NCBI RefSeq assembly: GCF_014932895.1
Contig: NZ_JACYOF010000005.1
Span: forward strand, 186,001-250,000
Source of the DNA: Bacillus thuringiensis
GTDB taxonomy: Bacteria > Bacillota > Bacilli > Bacillales > Bacillaceae_G
DNA length: 64,000 bases
Direction of reading: 5' to 3'
Under the pieces are notes generated by a model that was not told the DNA's origin, did no database searches, and was given only the letters and a program-made list of their open reading frames with translations. Positions 37,764 through 51,675 of the stretch are shown piece after piece. The first letter of the stretch is position 1. The number at the start of each line of letters is the position of its first letter. Position numbers and translations under genes: made by a program.

Positions 37764-38345
37764 TTAACGATTTGTAAAGATCTTATCGATTAAACCGTAT
37801 TCTAGAGCTTTTTCAGCTGTCATGAAGTTGTCGCGGTCTGTGTCGCGTTGTAGTACTTCAAGTGGTTGACCTGTGCGGTCAGCTAGAATTTGATTTAATT
37901 TTTCACGTAAGAATAGGATACGTTTTGCAGCAATTTCGATTTCAGTTGCTTGACCTTGTGCTCCACCAAGTGGTTGGTGAATCATTACTTCGCTGTTAGG
38001 AAGTGCATAACGTTTTCCTTTTTCACCTGCTGCAAGTAAGAATGCACCCATAGATGCAGCCATACCGATACAGATTGTTGATACTTGTGGTTTAATAAAC
38101 TGCATTGTATCATAGATTGCCATACCCGCTGTGATAGAACCACCAGGGCTGTTGATATAGATGTGAATATCTTTTTCTGGATCTTGAGATTCCAAGAATA
38201 AAAGCTGGGAAACGATTGAGTTAGCTACGTTGTCATCAATTGCACTACCAAGCATAATGATGCGGTCTTTTAATAGTCGAGAGTAAATATCGTAAGCGCG
38301 TTCTCCACGATTTGTTTGTTCAATTACTGTAGGAATTAAATTCAT
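37764..38345 (-). CDS. clpP: ClpP, ATP-dependent protease proteolytic subunit
   Basis: A 193-residue ClpP with the catalytic triad visible: Ser98 in GMAASMGAF, His123 in VMIHQPLGG and Asp172 in RDNFM. Fourteen subunits form the chamber that degrades unfolded or regulatory proteins delivered by ClpC, ClpX or ClpE. AAGGAGG lies before the ATG. The promoter carries a CtsR box, so it is induced by heat and protein stress. It is monocistronic on the minus strand. Confidence 0.98.
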   Translation of the reverse strand: MNLIPTVIEQTNRGERAYDIYSRLLKDRIIMLGSAIDDNVANSIVSQLLFLESQDPEKDIHIYINSPGGSITAGMAIYDTMQFIKPQVSTICIGMAASMGAFLLAAGEKGKRYALPNSEVMIHQPLGGAQGQATEIEIAAKRILFLREKLNQILADRTGQPLEVLQRDTDRDNFMTAEKALEYGLIDKIFTNR

Positions 38346-38380
38346 CTGTTATTTCCTCCTTCTAAAGCTTTCTTAGTCTT

Positions 38381-38410
38381 ATAATACAATTATGGTCAAT
38401 AAAGGTCAAA
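38381..38410 (-). promoter_or_regulatory. clpP promoter with CtsR box
   Basis: Minus strand TTGACC, 17 bases, TATTAT. On the plus strand GGTCAAT AAA GGTCAAA (38394-38410) matches the CtsR heptad repeat RGTCAAA-NAN-RGTCAAA at all but one position. The box covers the -35, so CtsR binding would block polymerase. Confidence 0.9.
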
Positions 38411-38540
38411 CGAAACCACTTTAAATCAAAAAAATATGTAGTTGTACCATGAATTATTCGCTATGTTTTTGAAATTCCCTGCTTATGTATCTTCAACATC
38501 TTAACCGAATTACATAAATTTAAACGTCATGAAAGCTATA

Positions 38541-38581
38541 GAAAAAAAGAAAAGAACGCCTTGTGACTGAAGCGTTCTTTC
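38541..38581 (-). terminator. Terminator of the spoVA2-type operon
   Basis: Minus strand AAAGAACGC/GCGTTCTTT with a 12-base loop, followed by TCTTTTTTTC. It is just past the DUF421 gene. Confidence 0.85.
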
Positions 38582-38586
38582 AATAG

Positions 38587-39456
38587 CTATTCTTTTAAAA
38601 GATAGGTTACTTTATTTAAAATATTCTCGACCTGTTTCGCGTTTTTACTATACATTTCGCTCGCTGATTTCGATTTTGTTTCTAAAGAAAATAGTTCAAG
38701 ATCAGCATGACATTTTTTTAAAGATGCCAATAATAAAGGTTTGTTTTGAGGGGATGGCATTTGGAGTTTATCATTGTAAATGTCGATAGTAAGTTGTCCG
38801 TATGAATCAACTTGAGCGAGAAAGACATTTTCAATGACAACGCCAAGTTTTTCTAATTCTGCATGTAACCAAGCGCGGTTGTGCCCGCTAGCAGACAGAG
38901 GTTCATCTAGTACATTTCCATCCATAATAACAGTTTGTGTTTCTTTTTCATTTGGTACTTTTAACCCGATGTCTTTTGCTGTGAGTGGTTGGCGATCTTT
39001 CTTCAGTAATACATTTAACTCTCCGCTCGGTTCTAATACTGCAAATTCAACATCAGCTACGCTGAACGCATCTTTTCCTCGGAGTAGTTCAAGTAATTCG
39101 TCACTTGTATATTTTTCTTTCTTTAAGTTATCTTCGAGTATTTTTCCATCTTTTATTAATACGGTAGATTTCCCTTCAAAGAAGTCCCGAGCTGTTTTGT
39201 TCTTTAAGGAGAGGATTCCTGTGAAAAAAGGTACCACAGCGAAAATGAGTATCGCAAAGACGCCGTGGAAAAATTTTGAATCGAGCCCTGTGGATACTTG
39301 GGCAGCGATATCACCGATTGTCATTCCGGCTATGTATTCAAAAAAGGAGAGCTGAGAGATTTGTCTTTTCCCTAACCATTTCGTAATAGCGAATAAAATA
39401 ATTAATATGAATACAGAGCGAAGAATGACAAGTGTCCATTCCGGTAGGTGAGACAT
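38587..39456 (-). CDS. DUF421 (YetF-family) membrane protein of the spore operon
   Basis: A 289-residue protein: three N-terminal helices (residues ~8-28, 40-57, 63-82), the conserved GKRQISQLSFFEYIAGMTIGD block of DUF421/YetF, then a soluble domain with FSVADVEFAVLEPSGELNVL and a C-terminal tail. In the mobile spoVA2mob operon of heat-resistant B. subtilis, the matching last gene (2Duf) raises spore wet-heat resistance, probably by changing the inner membrane. ATG 39456 is chosen, eight bases after GGAGG. It ends the operon and has a terminator. Confidence 0.88.
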   Translation of the reverse strand: MSHLPEWTLVILRSVFILIILFAITKWLGKRQISQLSFFEYIAGMTIGDIAAQVSTGLDSKFFHGVFAILIFAVVPFFTGILSLKNKTARDFFEGKSTVLIKDGKILEDNLKKEKYTSDELLELLRGKDAFSVADVEFAVLEPSGELNVLLKKDRQPLTAKDIGLKVPNEKETQTVIMDGNVLDEPLSASGHNRAWLHAELEKLGVVIENVFLAQVDSYGQLTIDIYNDKLQMPSPQNKPLLLASLKKCHADLELFSLETKSKSASEMYSKNAKQVENILNKVTYLLKE

Positions 39457-39476
39457 AGTCATTTCCTCCAGTCTAC

Positions 39477-39683
39477 TTAAAACCCTTTATATTGAGGTTC
39501 TTCACGTTCTAATACTGAAATTCTATCCTTTAAATCAGCGATGACGCTGTCCATTTCTAACATACATTCATGAAATACGCGTTTTGATTCTTCATCTTGT
39601 GAATTTAATGAAAGGGAGCTTAAACTTGCTTGAGCGCCCTTCACACTAGCAAGACAAGTTTTTACGCTAGCGATAACAGTCAT
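39477..39683 (-). CDS. DUF1657 family spore protein (second copy)
   Basis: A 68-residue helical protein of the DUF1657 family (MTVIASVKTCLASVKGAQAS, ending EEPQYKGF). It is a paralogue of the first gene of the operon: both share TVI-x-K-x-C/T-x-x-S-x-K-x-AQASL and EEPQY. Function unknown. In sporulation operons these small proteins accompany SpoVA channel genes. Confidence 0.88.
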   Translation of the reverse strand: MTVIASVKTCLASVKGAQASLSSLSLNSQDEESKRVFHECMLEMDSVIADLKDRISVLEREEPQYKGF

Positions 39684-39694
39684 ACAAACACCTC

Positions 39695-40045
39695 TTATCC
39701 TTTCGGTTTGAATAGCAATGCTCCAATAAAGCCGAAAATAATAGCTGCCGATATACCAGCACTCGTTACTTTAAACATACCGGTAATTACGCCAACGATG
39801 CCATGTTTGGCCGCTTCTTCCATCGCCCCGTGAACGAGGGCATTACCGAAACTCGTAATAGGTACAGTTGCACCGGCACCCGCAAAATCAATTAATGGTT
39901 CGTAAAGATTGAAGCCGTCTAATATAGCACCGACAACAACAAGTGTTGCCATTGTATGAGCTGGTGTTAGTTTGCCGACATCAAACATAAGTTGTCCGAT
40001 GACGCATATGAGTCCACCAATGACGAAAGCCCAGAAAAAAATCAT
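39695..40045 (-). CDS. spoVAE: SpoVAE (SpoVAEb-type) spore channel subunit
   Basis: A 116-residue membrane protein with about four helices and the family block [20 protein letters not shown]. With SpoVAC and SpoVAD it forms the inner-membrane complex that imports Ca-dipicolinic acid into the forespore and releases it in germination. Its start overlaps the spoVAD stop by four bases. SpoVAC and SpoVAE are homologous to each other (shared GAGTAVPVTGFGN-type motif). Confidence 0.93.
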   Translation of the reverse strand: MIFFWAFVIGGLICVIGQLMFDVGKLTPAHTMATLVVVGAILDGFNLYEPLIDFAGAGATVPITSFGNALVHGAMEEAAKHGIVGVITGMFKVTSAGISAAIIFGFIGALLFKPKG

Positions 40046-41058
40046 TGCGTTGCACCTCCAAATTCAATTGAAACGGCGTGAGCGATACACGGAATCGTTT
40101 CTTCTTGTTGGAATGTAAGTGGAGATAGTAAAGCGCCTGTCGCAACGACAAGTATTTTTTTGAATTCTCCTCTTTTCATTCGGTTTAATAAGTGACCGTA
40201 CACGACAGTTGCGGAACATCCAGGGCCACTCGCCCCAGCTATGACAGGTTGGCCTTCTCTATAAATGATAATCCCGCAATCTTGAAACTGCTCGCTCGTT
40301 ACTTTTGTTCCATGTTTATGTAGTAGATCGTAAGCAATTTCGCGTCCTACATGTCCAAGGTCACCGGTTACGATTAAGTCGTAGTAAGAGGCATCGATTT
40401 GTCTTTCGCGTAAATGGGCTTCAATTGTATCAACAGCAGCTGGGGCCATCGCACCTCCCATATTAAAAGGATCTGTTAGTCCCATATCAACAACCCGCCC
40501 GATTGTGGCTGATGTTACTTGTGGACCGTATCCAGTGTCACTTAAAATAGCTGCGCCTGCACCGGTCACTGTCCACTGGGCAGTAGGAGGTTTTTGACCA
40601 CCGTATTCAGTTGGATATCGAAATTGTTTTTCTACGGCAGCGTTATGGCTTGATGCACCGGTTAATAAATATTTTGCACCTTTTGCATTTACAATACTTG
40701 CACCAAGTGCTAATCCTTCCATAGAAGTAGAACAAGCTCCGAATAATCCGAGATAAGGTGTTCCGAGTGTACGACATGCAAAGCTCGTTGGAGTTATTTG
40801 ATTAATTAAATCTCCTGCGAGTACGAATTGAATATCGTCTTTACGAAGTTTTGCCTTTTCGGTAGCGCGGCTACAAGCTTCTTCAAATAAAATTTTATGT
40901 GCCTTTTCGTAAGAATTTTGTCCGAGCCATAAATCTTCATGGAGGGTGTCGAAATCTTCGGGGATATTGCCATTTGCTTCAAATGGTCCACCGACCACCC
41001 CGGTTGAGATAATGACTGGTTTATTTTCAAATACCCACGTTCGGTGTCCTTGTAACAT
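40042..41058 (-). CDS. spoVAD: SpoVAD, dipicolinate-binding spore protein
   Basis: A 338-residue thiolase-fold protein that binds dipicolinic acid at the spore inner membrane. Conserved stretches include [32 protein letters not shown] and [18 protein letters not shown]. The full length suggests a working copy. It abuts spoVAC (next base) and overlaps spoVAE. In B. subtilis such genes are forespore-specific (SigG). Confidence 0.95.
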   Translation of the reverse strand: MLQGHRTWVFENKPVIISTGVVGGPFEANGNIPEDFDTLHEDLWLGQNSYEKAHKILFEEACSRATEKAKLRKDDIQFVLAGDLINQITPTSFACRTLGTPYLGLFGACSTSMEGLALGASIVNAKGAKYLLTGASSHNAAVEKQFRYPTEYGGQKPPTAQWTVTGAGAAILSDTGYGPQVTSATIGRVVDMGLTDPFNMGGAMAPAAVDTIEAHLRERQIDASYYDLIVTGDLGHVGREIAYDLLHKHGTKVTSEQFQDCGIIIYREGQPVIAGASGPGCSATVVYGHLLNRMKRGEFKKILVVATGALLSPLTFQQEETIPCIAHAVSIEFGGATQ

Positions 41059-41535
41059 TTATAGCCCTCCCCATTGAACGAGAATCGTTTTAATAAGTGC
41101 GATGACGAAAGCAGAGAATACACCGAACAAAATAACAGAGCCGGCTAATTTAAACATGTTACCTCCAACACCAAGGACGAACCCTTCAGTCCGGTGTTCA
41201 ATACAAGCTGCGATTACCGAGTTTCCAAATCCAGTAACAGGTACAGCTGTGCCAGCTCCAGCAAATTGTCCGAGGCGGTCATATACACCGAATCCAGTTA
41301 GTAACATCGAGATGAAAATAAGAGTTGCGACTGTTGGATTTCCCGCTGAACGCTCAGTGAAATCAAAATATGTGATGTAAAACGTAGAAATAAGCTGTCC
41401 GATTAAACAAATAAAGCCACCGACAAAAAAGGCTTTTATACAATTTTTTAAGACAGGACGCTTGGGCTCCCGTTCTTGCTCGAATTTTTTATATTCCTGT
41501 TGTACAGGGGTTAAGTTTTTATCTTTACTAGACAT
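41059..41535 (-). CDS. spoVAC: SpoVAC, spore channel subunit
   Basis: A 158-residue membrane protein, with a charged N-terminal tail (residues 1-30), then about four helices and the motif FAGAGTAVPVTGFGNSVIAA. SpoVAC acts as a mechanosensitive channel for Ca-dipicolinate release in germination. It is followed without a gap by spoVAD. Note that spoVAA, spoVAB and spoVAF are absent here, as in spoVA2-type operons. Confidence 0.95.
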   Translation of the reverse strand: MSSKDKNLTPVQQEYKKFEQEREPKRPVLKNCIKAFFVGGFICLIGQLISTFYITYFDFTERSAGNPTVATLIFISMLLTGFGVYDRLGQFAGAGTAVPVTGFGNSVIAACIEHRTEGFVLGVGGNMFKLAGSVILFGVFSAFVIALIKTILVQWGGL

Positions 41536-41564
41536 TTCAATCCTTCCTTTTCTATTAGAAAGCG

Positions 41565-42053
41565 TTAAGTGTTAGATTCCATTTCTGATCCGATAAGCTT
41601 TAACTGTTTTTTGATTTCATCTTTATTTACTTCTTTTCTCTTAATTTTGATTTCAAGCTTTTCGAGTAACATAAAGATTTTTTTATCTGTACTGACACGA
41701 ACATCGAAAGTAGGATATTCATCACTTAATTGTTTTTGAAGTTTTTTGCGCAGTGGTTTTAGTCCAAATCTTTCATGATGTTCAGGTTTAACCGCTATGT
41801 AGAGGTCTAAATTTGAATTAACTGCGGTGCTTTTTATAATTTCATCCATAGCGAGAGCCTTTTTCTTTGCTTCTTGCGATATAGATTGATTAAAGGATTC
41901 TGTACTCATTTTCGTTAGTTTAGGGCCTTTTTCTTTCTCTGTTCGCTTTGCTTCTTCTTTCTTTACTTTTTTATCTAACGGGCTATGGTCGCAGCCGGTA
42001 AAAGAACTGAATAGAAGTACAAATAACGCGGTTATGAGGCCGAGTTTTCGCAT
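41565..42053 (-). CDS. YhcN/YlaJ family sporulation lipoprotein
   Basis: A ~162-residue lipoprotein: signal peptide MRKLGLITALFVLLFSSFTGC with the lipobox cysteine in FTGC, a Lys/Glu-rich tether, then a YhcN/YlaJ domain (LYIAVKPEHHERFGLKPLRK ... SDEYPTFDVRVSTDKKIF). Members are spore inner-membrane proteins. It is the second gene of the operon, as in spoVA2mob. ATG 42053 is chosen because GGA lies nine bases upstream; the ATG at 42062 immediately follows it. Confidence 0.87.
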   Translation of the reverse strand: MRKLGLITALFVLLFSSFTGCDHSPLDKKVKKEEAKRTEKEKGPKLTKMSTESFNQSISQEAKKKALAMDEIIKSTAVNSNLDLYIAVKPEHHERFGLKPLRKKLQKQLSDEYPTFDVRVSTDKKIFMLLEKLEIKIKRKEVNKDEIKKQLKLIGSEMESNT

Positions 42054-42157
42054 GATTATCATTCCATTTCTATTGCATTATGTAATGTGAGAGAAAAAGG
42101 ATGACTGCATATCATCCTTTTTCTATTCCACAGCAATGTGTGCTTTTTGTTAATAGG

Positions 42158-42364
42158 TTATTGCTGTGTGTATTGTGGTTCTTCTTGTTGGACTTCCTCA
42201 ACACGTGGGTTTAAAGAATCGATAATAGTTTGTGTTTGCTGCGCAGCTGTTTGGAAAAGTTGCTTCGCTTGTTGGTTATCCGTATCAAGAGCGAATCCCT
42301 CTAAGCTAGCTTGAGCACTTTTTAATCCAGAAACAGTTTGCTTTAGTTTTGTAATTACAGTCAT
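42158..42364 (-). CDS. DUF1657 family spore protein (first copy, operon start)
   Basis: A 68-residue helical protein (MTVITKLKQTVSGLKSAQAS ... EEPQYTQQ). It is the leading gene of the seven-gene spore operon. ATG 42364 has AGGGGG seven bases upstream; an in-frame start at 42391 precedes that site and is rejected. A SigG promoter is expected upstream but I could not find a convincing match. Confidence 0.85.
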   Translation of the reverse strand: MTVITKLKQTVSGLKSAQASLEGFALDTDNQQAKQLFQTAAQQTQTIIDSLNPRVEEVQQEEPQYTQQ

Positions 42365-42568
42365 TGAATGAAGCCCCCTTTGGAATATCAATTCAAAGAT
42401 TATAATTTGTGAGTTGGGGTAAATTTATGATTGGAAAATTTAGGTGAGAAAGATGTTTTATGTGCTCCTAGTTAAGGTGCATAAAGGGGGAAGGGGATAT
42501 TTTTATTGATTTAGATGGATTTTATTGCTATTATTATGAGAAGAAAATGAAGTGTTTTTTATAATCAT

Positions 42569-42644
42569 GCGCCCATAGCTCAGTCGGATAGAGCGGTGGT
42601 TTCCGGTACCACGTCTGCCGGGGGTTCGAATCCCTCTGGGCGCG
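42569..42644 (+). tRNA. tRNA-Arg (anticodon CCG)
   Basis: A complete cloverleaf: acceptor GCGCCCA/TGGGCGC, D-arm GCTC/GAGC, anticodon stem GTGGT/ACCAC with loop TTCCGGT giving anticodon CCG (reads CGG), and T-arm GGGGGTTCGAATCCCTC. The discriminator is G, and CCA is not encoded. It is a single tRNA followed by its own terminator. Confidence 0.96.
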
Positions 42645-42646
42645 TT

Positions 42647-42687
42647 AAAAAGTCCTAACTTACGTTTTGTAGGTTAGGACTTTTTTA
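42647..42687 (+). terminator. Terminator after tRNA-Arg
   Basis: AAAAGTCCTAAC/GTTAGGACTTTT stem with a six-T tail. Confidence 0.92.
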
Positions 42688-42902
42688 TTCCCCTCTTGTT
42701 ATATCTAGTAATAAGATTTACTATTAGTATGTGGTAATAACTTCTGTGCATTATTATTTTCTTTCAATATTATTCATTTTTCGGTTGTAAGTTGTAAATC
42801 TCATTAATACATATAAATTAATAATATTTTGGAATGGGTGTCTGTGATAGCATTCTCCTTTTACCAAACTTATTGTACAATAGAAACAAGGGGGAGATTA
42901 GT

Positions 42903-44210
42903 TTGAAGGCAAGTCTTTTACAAGAACAAAGCTTACGTTTGGCAATGACACAAGAGTTAAGGCAAGCGATTACAATGCTCCAGTATAATGTACAAGAATT
43001 ATCGGAGTTTTTATATGAGCAATCGTTAGAGAATCCCCTTATTGAGTTAGGTGGTTTTGAGAGGGAGAAGAAAAAGAGCTCTAACAAAAGTAAAAGTACC
43101 AGCAAACAAGTCGAGAATCAGATGGAAATCTACAGTGTGGATTCAACAACGATTCAGCAACATTTATTAAATCAAATACAGTATTATAAAATAGAAGAAG
43201 AAGAGAGAAAAGTAGCTTCTTTCATTATTATGAACATGGATGGAAATGGGTATTTACAAGAAACGAATGAAGAGTTAGCAGATCTCCTTTCTGTATCGCT
43301 TCATGTAGTCGACCGCTCTGTTGAGCTTGTCCAATCACTCGAGCCAGCAGGGGTAGGAGCACGTAATATTCAGGAATGTTTAACCTTGCAATTGAAGCGC
43401 TTACATAGGCGTGATGGATTAGCGGAAGAGGTTGTAGAGGAGCACTTTAATTACTTCGTGAAGAAAGATTGGCGAAAGCTTGTTCAAGTGCTGAAGTGTA
43501 GTAATGAGGAATTACAGCATGCGGTAAATTGTATTACGTCATTACAACCAAAACCAGGTCTTGCGTTTTCTTCTGATAAACCACTTTATATTGTGCCTGA
43601 TATGGCGGTGAAAAAAGAAGGTGATCGCCTCGTTTTACAGATGAACGAGAGAAATATGCCGAGAATTGAAATTCATTCTGAGTATAGTGCACTTCTTAAT
43701 AATAGTGAAAGTGAAGTAGCATCTTACGTATCAGAAAAGTATCAGCATGTGCAGTGGATTATGCGTAGTTTGAAACAGAGAAAACAGACACTTCTGCAAG
43801 TAATGACCATTATTATGGAAAAACAGCGTGATTTCTTCTGGAAAGGTCCAGAGTATTTAAAGCCACTTGCTTTAAAAGAGGTAGCGGAAGAGCTAAGTGT
43901 GCACGAGTCTACAATTAGTCGTGCAACGCGAAATAAGTATGTGCAAACGCCACACGGTTTATTTGAGATGAAATCCTTCTTTAGTAATGCAGTTTCAACG
44001 ACAGAGGATGAGGCAGTTTCAACGAAGCGAGTAAAACAGTTTATTCAAACGCTTGTGGAGGCGGAAGATAAGAAAAAGCCACTTTCGGATCAAAAGATTT
44101 CAAAATTATTAGAAGAAGAGCATGAAATCGTTATTTCTCGAAGAACAGTGGCGAAATATAGAGAACAAATGCACATTCCTGCTTCGTCTCTAAGAAAAAC
44201 AATTGGATAG
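42903..44210 (+). CDS. sigL: RNA polymerase sigma-54 factor (SigL)
   Basis: A 435-residue sigma-54. The N-terminal Gln-rich region I (LLQEQSLRLAMTQELRQAI) binds enhancer activators, the core-binding region is in the middle, and the RpoN box near the C-terminus reads SRRTVAKYREQ, which contacts the -24 promoter element. In Bacillus it serves amino-acid catabolism and similar operons with RocR/BkdR-type activators. The start is TTG 42903 after GGGGGAG; a longer frame is not supported. It is followed nine bases later by a glutaredoxin-like gene. Confidence 0.95.
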   Translation: MKASLLQEQSLRLAMTQELRQAITMLQYNVQELSEFLYEQSLENPLIELGGFEREKKKSSNKSKSTSKQVENQMEIYSVDSTTIQQHLLNQIQYYKIEEEERKVASFIIMNMDGNGYLQETNEELADLLSVSLHVVDRSVELVQSLEPAGVGARNIQECLTLQLKRLHRRDGLAEEVVEEHFNYFVKKDWRKLVQVLKCSNEELQHAVNCITSLQPKPGLAFSSDKPLYIVPDMAVKKEGDRLVLQMNERNMPRIEIHSEYSALLNNSESEVASYVSEKYQHVQWIMRSLKQRKQTLLQVMTIIMEKQRDFFWKGPEYLKPLALKEVAEELSVHESTISRATRNKYVQTPHGLFEMKSFFSNAVSTTEDEAVSTKRVKQFIQTLVEAEDKKKPLSDQKISKLLEEEHEIVISRRTVAKYREQMHIPASSLRKTIG

Positions 44211-44219
44211 GTGAAGAAG

Positions 44220-44465
44220 ATGAAAGTTGTACTATATACAAAAAAAGATTGTGGTCTTTGTGAGAAGGCGAAACAAGTGTTACAAGAAGTACAATGTGAA
44301 TATTCTTTTCAAATCGAGGAAATAGATATATATGAAGATAATGACCTTTTAGAAAAATATCATTTAATGATTCCGGTTGTAGAAATAGGCGGAAAACAAG
44401 TAGAATATGGTAACATTCACAAAGGTGTCATAATAAACTATATAAGAAATGCAGTTAAGAGTTGA
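44220..44465 (+). CDS. Glutaredoxin-family thiol protein
   Basis: An 81-residue thioredoxin-fold protein with an active-site pair CGLC (VVLYTKKDCGLCEKAK, residues 9-12) and the cis-proline loop MIPVVEI. It belongs to the DUF836/NrdH-like glutaredoxin family and probably does thiol-disulfide exchange; its partner is unknown. ATG 44220 follows AGGTG by six bases. Its 3' end overlaps the -35 of the cggR promoter by only a few bases. Confidence 0.82.
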   Translation: MKVVLYTKKDCGLCEKAKQVLQEVQCEYSFQIEEIDIYEDNDLLEKYHLMIPVVEIGGKQVEYGNIHKGVIINYIRNAVKS

Positions 44466-44490
44466 ATAAGTTTCTATCTCCTGTTACAAT
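44462..44490 (+). promoter_or_regulatory. Sigma-A promoter of the cggR-gapA glycolytic operon
   Basis: TTGAAT, 17 bases, TACAAT, placing the transcript start near 44497, about 30 bases before the CggR operator. Confidence 0.85.
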
Positions 44491-44525
44491 AATACACGTA
44501 GCAGGGATTATTTTTTTAACCTATG

Positions 44526-44561
44526 TGGGACACAAAATGTCACTATGGGACGTAAAGTGAC
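44526..44561 (+). promoter_or_regulatory. CggR operator (tandem)
   Basis: TGGGAC-N6-TGTC, 4 bases, TGGGAC-N6-TGAC: the tandem arrangement known for the B. subtilis CggR operator (CGGGAC-N6-TGTC repeated). It lies downstream of the start site, so CggR bound here acts as a roadblock, relieved by fructose-1,6-bisphosphate. Confidence 0.92.
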
Positions 44562-44600
44562 CACGAGGGAAAATGAACCGATGTAGTGAGGAGAAAAGAT

Positions 44601-45629
44601 ATGCGCTCATGGATTCAGAATACAAAAAAATTATTACCTGATCTGCTACCTGTTATGCAAACGAGAATGCAGATTCTTCAGTACATTAGGCTTATGCAGC
44701 CGATTGGAAGAAGAAACTTATCAGCAAGTCTCGGTATGACAGAACGAGTATTGCGAAGTGAAGTTCAAGTTTTGAAAGAACAAAACTTAGTTCACGTCGC
44801 TTCTTCTGGAATGACTTTGACAGAAGAAGGAACAGCTTTAGTTCTTGCTTTGGAAGACTTTATGAAAGAAATTTCCGGGTTAAAGGTTTTAGAAAAGCAA
44901 CTTAAGGAAACATTAGACTTGGATGAAGTTTTCGTTGTCCCTGGTGATAGTGATGAATCACCTTGGGTCAAACTGGAGATGGGCCGTGCTTGTGTGACTT
45001 GTATAAAAGACCGTCTGACAGCGAATAATATCGTTGCTGTGGCTGGAGGAACTACGCTAGCTGCTGCTGCGGACATGATGCAGCTTGATTGCAAAGATTT
45101 ACATATGCTATTTGTCCCAGCACGTGGTGGAATTGGAGAAGGTGTTGAATTAGAAGCCAATACCATTTGTGCCAAGATGGCGCAAAATACGATGAGTAAT
45201 TATCGCTTATTGTATGTTCCAGACCATGTTAGTAGCGAAGCATATGCGTCTATTGTGACAGAGCCTTCCGTGAAAGAAGTTCTTGAGTTGATTCGATCTT
45301 CCAATATCGTCATTCATGGAATAGGTGATGCGTTAACAATGGCACGTCGCAGAAATACCTCGGAAGCAGATTGGTTAAAGATTCAGGCAAGCGAAGCAGT
45401 TGGTGAAGCTTTCGGTTACTACTTTAATGAACAAGGTAATGTTGTTCATAAAGTAAGAACAGTTGGTATGCAACTAGAGGATTTACAAAATGTATCTCAC
45501 GTTGTTGCAGTCGCTGGAGGTTCTTCAAAGGCAAAGGCAATACAGGCTGTAATTAAACAAGGGCACACTTCAATTCTAATTACAGATGAAGGTGCAGCAA
45601 AACAGTTAACAAAGGGTATTACCCTTTAA
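44601..45629 (+). CDS. cggR: CggR, central glycolytic genes repressor
   Basis: A 342-residue SorC/DeoR-family repressor. The N-terminal winged helix (IGRRNLSASLGMTERVLRSE) and the sugar-phosphate-binding domain (VAGGTTLAAAA, FVPARGGIGE, VAGGSSKAKAI) are intact. It represses its own operon and lets go when fructose-1,6-bisphosphate is high. ATG 44601 follows GAGGAG by seven bases. It heads cggR-gapA-pgk-tpiA-gpmI-eno. Confidence 0.96.
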   Translation: MRSWIQNTKKLLPDLLPVMQTRMQILQYIRLMQPIGRRNLSASLGMTERVLRSEVQVLKEQNLVHVASSGMTLTEEGTALVLALEDFMKEISGLKVLEKQLKETLDLDEVFVVPGDSDESPWVKLEMGRACVTCIKDRLTANNIVAVAGGTTLAAAADMMQLDCKDLHMLFVPARGGIGEGVELEANTICAKMAQNTMSNYRLLYVPDHVSSEAYASIVTEPSVKEVLELIRSSNIVIHGIGDALTMARRRNTSEADWLKIQASEAVGEAFGYYFNEQGNVVHKVRTVGMQLEDLQNVSHVVAVAGGSSKAKAIQAVIKQGHTSILITDEGAAKQLTKGITL

Positions 45630-45634
45630 TATAA

Positions 45635-46660
<1,026 letters not shown>

Positions 46661-46692
46661 TTCTTAATTATATAAGTTATCAATGACAAAAC

Positions 46693-46730
46693 GAGGGAGA
46701 GGGTTTGTTCCCTCTCTCTCTTCTTTCGTT
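46693..46730 (+). terminator. Hairpin between gapA and pgk
   Basis: GAGGGAGAGGG/CCCTCTCTCTC stem (one mismatch) with a 6-base loop, then TTCTTTCGTTTT. It can serve as a partial terminator, giving extra cggR-gapA transcripts. Confidence 0.72.
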
Positions 46731-46799
46731 TTAAAAGCAAATGTGTTAAGCTTTTGAGTGGGTTTTGTCAATCCTAACTAGTAGTCGGAGGGAAATCCA

Positions 46800-51624
<4,825 letters not shown>

Positions 51625-51639
51625 TTATAGAAAATAACG

Positions 51640-51672
51640 ACAGACCGTGAGAAATCACGGTCTGTTTTTTTT
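51640..51672 (+). terminator. Terminator of the glycolytic operon
   Basis: ACAGACCGTGA/TCACGGTCTGT perfect 11-bp stem, GAAA loop, eight T residues. It lies just before the convergent nucleoside hydrolase gene. Confidence 0.95.
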
Positions 51673-51675
51673 ATA

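Noticed and set aside
42365-42480. A SigG promoter for the spoVA2-type operon
   Set aside because: I looked for GHATR-N17/18-CATNHTA and found only weak matches with a mismatch in both elements, so none is reported.
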